Source of the DNA: Neptuniibacter halophilus
Lineage (GTDB): Bacteria; Pseudomonadota; Gammaproteobacteria; Pseudomonadales; Balneatricaceae
Assembly: GCF_030295765.1 (NCBI RefSeq)
Contig: NZ_AP027293.1
Coordinates: forward strand, 1 to 64,000
Length of the DNA: 64,000 nt
Direction of reading: 5' to 3'
The translations under genes were made by a program, and so were the position numbers. This document shows positions 58,200 to 64,000 of this stretch, piece by piece (within the stretch, counting starts at the first letter, position 1; each line of letters begins with the position of its first letter). The notes below the pieces were generated by a model. It worked only from the letters and a program-made list of their open reading frames with translations. It searched no databases and was not told the DNA's origin.

Positions 58200-60656
58200 T
58201 TATCCAAACAAATCTTGTTGCTCCATGAGTGATTTAATTTTCAGTTTAATATCTGGTGCAGAACTTGGTTTTGGCGGAATCAAATAAAACACCTTTTTTC
58301 TTATATTATTTACAATAGAAGCAGCACTGCTCTTCGCTGTTTCTTCTGGTTCACCAAGCAGCCGCCCAAGCATCTCATAACGCTTTTCAATTGCTTTACA
58401 CTCTTCTGTCGTAAGTGCATAAACTCCCTCTTCACTTTCAGGAGATGAATCCTCGAAGTATGCATTAGCTGCTTCTTGTGTTTGGCGGTATAGATCATCA
58501 TCGCAGCGGTCAGTAGGTGGTTCGTCCGTTCCCTCATTCTCAGGACCGGTTTCATCTTCAAAAAATTCACTGCTACCCCATTCATCAACAGCGGCTTCAA
58601 CGTCCTTCTGAAGGCTTCCTTGGTTTTCATAGGCTGGGAGGTCTTCAGTCTCATTCGGAGCCTCCTGCACATTTTCAGAGCCTTCAGAGGCATTGTTTTC
58701 AGGCGTGGAGCTTTCACCGGTCTCTGAACTTTCTTCTTTCGATTTTGCCTCCAGGTGCGCTTTCACATTGAAGCGGGACTTATGTGCGTAGTTCAGTAGC
58801 CCTTCGATAGCATTTTGATCTGCTGACCCCTCTCCGTTTATGACAACCTCGTTTAGCAACTGGGGTTTGTTATATACGGCATCACGGGCAGAAAGGATCT
58901 CTACAAAATCTTTAAGTAACTTGAGGTGGCTCAGGTGTGATGTTGAAGGTGAGAAGGAAGGGACGAGCCTAATCAGGTGGAAGTTATCAAGCACCGTATT
59001 TTCATTGAGGTTTGGGTAATAGGTTTTAATTCGGGAAAGCCGACCACGTTGTAAAACGTGGAACTGACCTTCGACCTGCCCCTGCAACTCTTGCAGGTCA
59101 AGCGGGCTTCGTCGGGTGTGCTGAACCTCCATTTCAGGAACGATCCGGTTGCCGAGGGTGCCTTTGTTGCCAAAGCGGCTGTAGATCAACATATCGACTT
59201 CGCCCACCAGCTCGCTGAGTTTCTGAAACGTACTGGAGTCTTCTAGGGCTCCGAAGAACTTGGTACGAGCGTTGGCAAGAATACTTCCTGCGTCAATTTC
59301 ACCAGCGCGAGTAGTGCCGATAAAGTCCTGAGCACCAAGCAATACAGAGATGTTAATCCCACGAAGCTGAGCTGGAAGGAGGCTGAAATCTTCCATCACA
59401 TAGAATGAGAATTCATCAAAGTTGAATTTGTACGGGATCGGATAATTAGCTGGGAGGTTATCAACGGCTTCTTCCCGTGTTCCTTCCATGGACTCACCTA
59501 AGCCGTAAGAAGAAGCTGCCTTGGCAGATACCAGTAATGTTTTACCCAGGTTGGAGACTTCATCCCCACTCTTTTCCAGCGATGGTAGGGTAAAAGTCAG
59601 GAAACGGTGCGATTGAACAACATCCCTCAGATTTACTTCACCCTGCTTACATAGATAGATGTGTCTGTAGCTAATGGCGAAACTGGTCACTACTCGCATG
59701 AAGTAGTTTACGTAATAGCCGTGCATCCGAGTACAGTTTTCGGGTTGTTCAGAGGGGGGCTTATCAAAATCATACCCTGCATTCGCAAGATAATTCCTAA
59801 TGTGTGTTCTGGACAGCTCTGATAGCTCTTTAAGCTGACTTAGCTCATATACCTTGGCTAACGCCAATGATTGGCTGATATAAGTGATATCGAACTCAAA
59901 CAGACCTTTATCACGGCCTTCTACCCAGGCCGGGGAGAGACTATCGGCCAAAGAAGCAGCTCCATCAGCGAAGATGGCGTTATCTCCGCCACCGTCAGAC
60001 ATCAGAGAGGTCAGTAGTTCTTTAACGGTAGCGGCGTTCCCTTCACCAAAGGGGTTTATCAGATTGGAGCGTTTTGTGTGGCTTCTATCAAATTGGTCTT
60101 TGTACCCGGAAAGGAATGAGATAACAAAATGATCATCATCCCCGCCCGCTAATCGGGCGAGTGTGGCGGTCTGTTTGGGGAACATCATTGTGCCTTTACC
60201 ATCCCCAATCAAGAACCCGCTTCCAGCTAAGGCATAGTTGGCATTTATTGCCAAAATTGTCTCGGTTTTACCCGAGCCGGTAGCGCCCATCGCATAATCA
60301 TGCAGTCTTTGGTCATTCCAAGACACCCAGGCTTCAGCACCTGTGAATTGATCATTCCCGAGGAACACGGAACCTCTGGCCTTGTTATAGCCTTCGCCAC
60401 CGGGTTTAGGGTCATTACGGTCAGGAATGTTGGCTTCGACAGGTAACCGCAGAGGTACAGCCGGCACTCTGGAGGAGAAGATAACGGGAGACAGTGCGAT
60501 AAGGACCAATGGTGTTGCTATTGGGACTACCAAGATGATCAAAGCGGCTACAAGATAAAAAAAGCCGCGCACGGCCGGCGAAGCGCACGCATCGGTAAAG
60601 GCCTGGAATAAAGTCCTCTGATCGACTTCTATGCGATGCTTAGGGATCTTTTTCAT
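58200..60656 (-). CDS. dotL: DotL/TrbC-like type IV coupling ATPase
   Basis: An 818-residue type IVB coupling protein. Two N-terminal membrane helices (about residues 30-62), Walker A GATGSGKTE at residues 124-132, a Walker B-like FNFDEFSFYV at about residue 405, and the coupling-protein segment LLGAQDF. The C-terminal about 180 residues are acidic and low complexity (many Glu and Ser), as in DotL proteins, where this tail binds adaptors. It selects the relaxosome or substrates at the inner membrane. Last gene of the leftward operon that enters from the right edge. Confidence 0.92.
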   Translation of the reverse strand: MKKIPKHRIEVDQRTLFQAFTDACASPAVRGFFYLVAALIILVVPIATPLVLIALSPVIFSSRVPAVPLRLPVEANIPDRNDPKPGGEGYNKARGSVFLGNDQFTGAEAWVSWNDQRLHDYAMGATGSGKTETILAINANYALAGSGFLIGDGKGTMMFPKQTATLARLAGGDDDHFVISFLSGYKDQFDRSHTKRSNLINPFGEGNAATVKELLTSLMSDGGGDNAIFADGAASLADSLSPAWVEGRDKGLFEFDITYISQSLALAKVYELSQLKELSELSRTHIRNYLANAGYDFDKPPSEQPENCTRMHGYYVNYFMRVVTSFAISYRHIYLCKQGEVNLRDVVQSHRFLTFTLPSLEKSGDEVSNLGKTLLVSAKAASSYGLGESMEGTREEAVDNLPANYPIPYKFNFDEFSFYVMEDFSLLPAQLRGINISVLLGAQDFIGTTRAGEIDAGSILANARTKFFGALEDSSTFQKLSELVGEVDMLIYSRFGNKGTLGNRIVPEMEVQHTRRSPLDLQELQGQVEGQFHVLQRGRLSRIKTYYPNLNENTVLDNFHLIRLVPSFSPSTSHLSHLKLLKDFVEILSARDAVYNKPQLLNEVVINGEGSADQNAIEGLLNYAHKSRFNVKAHLEAKSKEESSETGESSTPENNASEGSENVQEAPNETEDLPAYENQGSLQKDVEAAVDEWGSSEFFEDETGPENEGTDEPPTDRCDDDLYRQTQEAANAYFEDSSPESEEGVYALTTEECKAIEKRYEMLGRLLGEPEETAKSSAASIVNNIRKKVFYLIPPKPSSAPDIKLKIKSLMEQQDLFG

Positions 60657-60667
60657 ATCCGCCCGAC

Positions 60668-61099
60668 TTACTGGTTACCGAAAGGGAAAAATGGTGCTTC
60701 AGCTCCATCAGACGAGGGGGCTGTCTGCTCTGGCAGTGTCAATGCTATTGGATCTTGTAGAGGCGCAATTGCCTCGGGAATCGAAGTGGTTTCACTGACC
60801 GGTTCCTGTAACGGTTGGTTGGAAAGCCCCAAGATTAACAGCGAGAATGTGACGATGAAGGTTCCCGCGACTGTTGCCGAGGCCCATATCAAATGTGCTG
60901 AGCGTTTAGGTTTGAGCGTTTTGTGATAAAGCTTGCATAGCCGGTTGTATTCTTTCTCAGTGCAACTGAATTCATCTTCACCGATCTTTAAAGAACCATC
61001 CCGAAATGAAAAACCCTGTGTCAGCGAGATTGTTGTCGTAGATGACCCAAACGTGATGTGCAGAAGGTCGCTTTCTTTCGTCATAATGATTTTAGTCAT
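60668..61099 (-). CDS. Small single-pass membrane protein between dotM and dotL
   Basis: A 143-residue protein with one membrane helix (about residues 72-93, LIWASATVAGTFIVTFSLLILGL), a cytoplasmic N-terminal domain rich in beta residues, and a proline/serine-rich periplasmic tail. Position between dotM- and dotL-like genes suggests an accessory of the coupling complex. Its start overlaps the dotM end by four bases. No family recognised. Confidence 0.6.
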   Translation of the reverse strand: MTKIIMTKESDLLHITFGSSTTTISLTQGFSFRDGSLKIGEDEFSCTEKEYNRLCKLYHKTLKPKRSAHLIWASATVAGTFIVTFSLLILGLSNQPLQEPVSETTSIPEAIAPLQDPIALTLPEQTAPSSDGAEAPFFPFGNQ

Positions 61100-62493
61100 G
61101 GGGTTACACCTTCTGTTTTTGTTTCAGTTGTCTGAATATCGATTGGGTTGTTACTGAATTCAGCCAGATCCTTAGCATATTGTGTGTTGTACTCATCCAG
61201 CTGAAGCTGGTAATCGTTCGGAACAATGTCTTCATGTAACCAGCCCTCATTTTGGACGCTCAAAATTAACTGATAAGCCTGATCTTCAATGGTGGGCTGA
61301 ACAATCGGGGCTCCCAATTTGATTTCTGCTAGATAGTGACACCTGATACCGGAGACTTCAGGGCGGGCCTGTTCTAACCCTACTTGATTGCATAGAAGGT
61401 AGAGTTGCCGATTAACGGGTTTTAAAAAAATGAAGTCCCGAGATTTCAGGTTGCGAAAGTGGGTATAGACAAACTGGAACATGGCGGTGAAAGCCGTGGA
61501 CCAGTACGCATGGGTACGGCTTATGTGTACCAGTGCTAGTTTCACTTGGGAGTGATTTTTCACTTCCTCCCAGAGTTCATCGACCCCGGATAGATCGATC
61601 TGGTGTGGTATTGCCGGGCTGTCAGAGGTTGCTGCTTTGCCTTCAACAAAACTGTCCCCGAATTGGTCTAATAGTGCATTAATCTTTTTCCGAATATCGC
61701 GGGATTGTGTCCGGGTGGCTAAGAAAATAATAGCCATTGTTCTTTCAATCTTTGGGAGCTGGTGGATATCAATAAGCTGTTGCTCGTTGTACTGGCAGCG
61801 AGGGCCGAGCTGCTTAACGAGCATTTTTTCGACACCTTTTTTGTCAATGTCGAGTTTGCCGTGAAAGGAGTTCAACTCATTGAGCTGTTCATGTTCTGTC
61901 AGGTCATTAAATTGTTTGAGTTCAACCAATTCCCTATCAGGGTCATGAGTTGCTGTAACCAGCCCGTGGTGGATGAGTAACTGCAACGGATTTCGTTGCG
62001 TAGCCCAAGGACCAAAACGCTGATCCTGATCCAGCAGCTTAGCCTTAATAGCCGGTTTCATACGTGGATAGCGAGAGGCTTGTATTTCGGCCAGCTCATG
62101 GAGACCAATTTTCCTTTTAAAGGTCATCTTCTTAGAAAAGATGATGTTGGAGACCCCTCGCCAGATCAATAAGGGAACCAGGATAACGCTGATGGCCCGG
62201 AAAGCGATGCCCTGTAGAAACATAACTTCCCCAACAGTGACCGTTGAGAAATTCATGTTTTGTTCCAGGTAGCTTCTCATGTTCAGAATGAAATCGGCCA
62301 TGCCGTCATTCATGATTACGGTGAAAGGGTGCAGTAGCGGTTTCACAAAGAGGGTGAACTGCACAGTGCCCCAAGCAATGTAAGGAGAAAACAAAAACCA
62401 TGCAGCGGCCAGCATGGCTGAGATCATGGCAAAGAGGACTAGGAAGGTTGCTACTGCGCCGTCACCTTGGCGGTGATTTTCAGGATTAGCCAC
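61096..62493 (-). CDS. dotM: DotM/TrbA-like coupling-complex protein
   Basis: A 465-residue protein of the DotM/TrbA (IcmP) family: N-terminal membrane helices (about residues 14-35 and 108-125) flanking a periplasmic loop, then a large cytoplasmic domain with ASRYPRMKPAIKAKLLDQDQRFGPWATQRNPLQLL and VHISRTHAYWSTAFTAMFQF, which are recognisable for the family. DotM binds DotL and helps recruit substrates. Overlaps both neighbours by four and eight bases, indicating translational coupling in a compact operon. Confidence 0.88.
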   Translation of the reverse strand: MANPENHRQGDGAVATFLVLFAMISAMLAAAWFLFSPYIAWGTVQFTLFVKPLLHPFTVIMNDGMADFILNMRSYLEQNMNFSTVTVGEVMFLQGIAFRAISVILVPLLIWRGVSNIIFSKKMTFKRKIGLHELAEIQASRYPRMKPAIKAKLLDQDQRFGPWATQRNPLQLLIHHGLVTATHDPDRELVELKQFNDLTEHEQLNELNSFHGKLDIDKKGVEKMLVKQLGPRCQYNEQQLIDIHQLPKIERTMAIIFLATRTQSRDIRKKINALLDQFGDSFVEGKAATSDSPAIPHQIDLSGVDELWEEVKNHSQVKLALVHISRTHAYWSTAFTAMFQFVYTHFRNLKSRDFIFLKPVNRQLYLLCNQVGLEQARPEVSGIRCHYLAEIKLGAPIVQPTIEDQAYQLILSVQNEGWLHEDIVPNDYQLQLDEYNTQYAKDLAEFSNNPIDIQTTETKTEGVTP

Positions 62494-62920
62494 GTTTCAG
62501 ATCCTCAATTTGTCGTTTCAGCTTTTCTCCATGTCGGATCAGGTGATAGCGGTAGGTCAATCTATATTTCGGTGTAAAGGAGTGGTAGCAGGCCACTTGA
62601 CCAAACCAGTCATAGCCTTTTTTTTTGCAGATATTCAGTTTCTGGCGAAGAATAATCCCAGCGGCGAGCGCATTTCCCCAAGCGGTGTGGATGATCGCTT
62701 TTTCAGAAAGCCCATATGCGCGTAGTTCCGAATAATGTTGACGGTTAACCTGAAATGGCCCGCAGTCATTTGTAGCGTTACATTTCCCCAGCGTTCCCTT
62801 TTCTTGTTGCAGTACTAAATACAAACCGAGTACGGGGGTTTTAGTAATTTTGGCAACTGCTTCTATCATCTCGAAGGTTACCGTATTGACTGGTGCCTCA
62901 ACCGGTGGGAGATCAATCAC
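62486..62920 (-). CDS. VirB1-like lytic transglycosylase
   Basis: A 144-residue SLT-type transglycosylase domain. The catalytic glutamate is in LQQEKGTLG (about residue 40), followed by the family GPFQVN motif and the AYGLSEKAI...GNALAAGIILRQKL helix region; a late Tyr motif appears in CYHSFTPKYR. Such enzymes open the peptidoglycan locally for assembly of the transfer channel. A classical signal peptide is not obvious at this start, so export may use another route or the start may be misjudged. Overlaps both neighbours by eight bases. Confidence 0.8.
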   Translation of the reverse strand: MIDLPPVEAPVNTVTFEMIEAVAKITKTPVLGLYLVLQQEKGTLGKCNATNDCGPFQVNRQHYSELRAYGLSEKAIIHTAWGNALAAGIILRQKLNICKKKGYDWFGQVACYHSFTPKYRLTYRYHLIRHGEKLKRQIEDLKRG

Positions 62921-63851
62921 GGTCCAACCCCCATGCGTGTATCGACATGGCGACTAAAGCGGCTAAGCCGATTAGCACTCCAAACAGGTTAAATAGGGAA
63001 AGCAGACTTGATTCTTTAGTGCAAAGATTGACCCCGGTGAAAATTACAGTGGTGATGAGGACCACAGTTGGATGAGTAGCCTGATCACCTGCAACAGCCG
63101 GGTAGCGCGTAATCGAACGGCCAGTCAGTGTTCTGGTGATAATAGCTGTAATGCTATAGCCCTTGGTCGCTTGTTTTGTCGGGTTGTAACTGTTTTTAAC
63201 CGATTGAATGACACCGATGGTTGTGAGCACAGTGAACAGCCCAGCAGCTGCACGTTCATAGCTTAGCCCTGGTGCAAGTTGCATGATGATGGCGCAGGCA
63301 TTCATCAGGATAATTGTTGTTGCAATAGGGGTGTAAGTGGCACGGTACTGAGCCGTCAGCCCTGACGGCGCGGGTGTAATACGAGATATCAGCCGAAAAT
63401 CGCGCAGGCTAAGGTAACCATTCATGAGAAAATAAATGATAGCCAGAAAGCCGATACTCATGCTGAAGATATTGATCGTCGGCATATCTTCAAGCGAAGT
63501 AGAGAGTACAGCAGCTATCGGGCCATAGGTGAAGAAGACTGTGATCAATGACAAAAAAACCGCGCCGAACCACACGATTGTCGAATAAAGCGAGTTGGCC
63601 TGCTTTATCTGGCGTTCAACAAGAGAGATATCAGAGACTTCAGCCATTGGTTGCTCTTTAGAAAGAGCAATGACGTTGGCTGCGCCAGTTTTTAAGACGG
63701 CATATCCTTGCTGTCCTGCCCGAACATGGGCAGCAATACCGCGCTTGATAAAGGTGAAACCGGAGACTTCAGAGCCCACCATTCGCGCAGATTTAAACCT
63801 TTTTTTCGGCTTTTCCTGTTCCGGAGCCTCTTCTTTGTGTTGGGTGCTCAT
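62913..63851 (-). CDS. Uncharacterised polytopic membrane protein of the transfer operon
   Basis: A 312-residue inner membrane protein with a basic cytoplasmic N-terminus of about 90 residues and about six membrane segments (roughly residues 92-118, 125-148, 170-195, 200-222, 262-282 and 288-305). No family recognised; position between the transglycosylase and further tra-type genes suggests an inner membrane transfer component. It is separated by only two bases from the partial gene upstream. Confidence 0.6.
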   Translation of the reverse strand: MSTQHKEEAPEQEKPKKRFKSARMVGSEVSGFTFIKRGIAAHVRAGQQGYAVLKTGAANVIALSKEQPMAEVSDISLVERQIKQANSLYSTIVWFGAVFLSLITVFFTYGPIAAVLSTSLEDMPTINIFSMSIGFLAIIYFLMNGYLSLRDFRLISRITPAPSGLTAQYRATYTPIATTIILMNACAIIMQLAPGLSYERAAAGLFTVLTTIGVIQSVKNSYNPTKQATKGYSITAIITRTLTGRSITRYPAVAGDQATHPTVVLITTVIFTGVNLCTKESSLLSLFNLFGVLIGLAALVAMSIHAWGLDRD

Positions 63852-63853
63852 AA

Positions 63854-64000
63854 TTAACCTGGCTGCATGAAAGATGGCACCTTTGTAGATGGAGAATGCG
63901 CTGCAATCTCAGCTTCCCCCAGATTTGGCACCAGATTAGAAAGGGTTTCTTTGTTTCGGTGGTATATGCTCAGCAGGCCGTCGAGAGGCAGGCCTTGAGG
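63854..64000 (-). CDS. C-terminal end of a further transfer-operon gene (partial at window edge)
   Basis: An open leftward frame enters at base 64000 and ends with TAA at 63854-63856, two bases before the ATG of the next gene. The visible 48 residues (including LLSIYHRNKETLSNLVPNLGEAEI) do not allow assignment. The tight spacing shows that the operon continues upstream beyond the window. Confidence 0.55.
   Translation of the reverse strand, partial: PQGLPLDGLLSIYHRNKETLSNLVPNLGEAEIAAHSPSTKVPSFMQPG

Overview
The window looks like part of a conjugative plasmid (or plasmid-like integrative element) of a marine-type gammaproteobacterium, with mid-range G+C. It has two very different halves: a left half (about 1-25754) of catabolic cargo crowded with insertion sequences, and a right half (about 25755-64000) of plasmid backbone with a Dot/Icm-like (type IVB, IncI-like) conjugation apparatus. 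Species assignment is inference; there is no rRNA or tRNA gene here.

Left half. After an IS5 remnant (217-520) and two decayed small genes comes a TetR regulator with a divergent set of an alpha/beta hydrolase, an SDR dehydrogenase, a 49-residue RanBP2-type zinc-finger protein and a QorB-like NmrA-family reductase (1430-5539). A truncated IS5 copy follows. Two same-orientation copies of a 1307-bp IS256-family element (6254-7560 and 24448-25754) bracket about 17 kb. That segment encodes a MarR regulator, quinolinate phosphoribosyltransferase, a TAXI-type TRAP transporter, a DMT exporter, a class II aldolase-family enzyme, a truncated haemoglobin, a membrane-anchored ABM-domain protein, and a full phthalate-to-protocatechuate route: Rieske oxygenase, its reductase, the Gfo/Idh/MocA-type cis-diol dehydrogenase and 4,5-dihydroxyphthalate decarboxylase. 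Three further IS elements (IS630, an IS5-superfamily element, IS5) are scattered between these genes. The 8 bases on the inner side of both IS256 copies are identical, as expected if the segment once existed as a circle carrying one IS copy. A 14-bp operator-like sequence recurs in front of the transporter, the aldolase/globin pair and the oxygenase/reductase pair, so the cargo probably forms one regulon.

Right half, 25755-37000. Mostly small uncharacterised genes plus recognisable ones: a GIY-YIG (T5orf172-type) nuclease, a DUF3085-like protein, an SprT-like metalloprotease, a cytosine-5 DNA methyltransferase and a tyrosine recombinase. Several are preceded by a shared leader: a short hairpin whose loop reads ATCCTACC, then ACCTACGAGG serving as ribosome-binding site. 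The same core reappears as 11-bp tandem arrays in front of two transfer transcription units (37383-37448 and 43024-43117).

Right half, 37000-64000. DotD, DotC, DotB and an IcmT-like protein are followed in the same operon by a ParM-like actin and its ParR-like partner, then a TcpQ-like periplasmic protein. DotA/TraY lies on the opposite strand at 44-46 kb. From 46.5 to 56.9 kb is a run of large uncharacterised genes (two cysteine-rich paralogues, a long acidic protein, a 939-residue protein with an LPD1-like end, a membrane protein with a PEGA-like end). DotL (coupling protein), DotM, a VirB1-like transglycosylase and membrane proteins run leftwards from the right edge. The DotI/H/G core proteins, DotO and a relaxase are not in this window and presumably lie beyond it.
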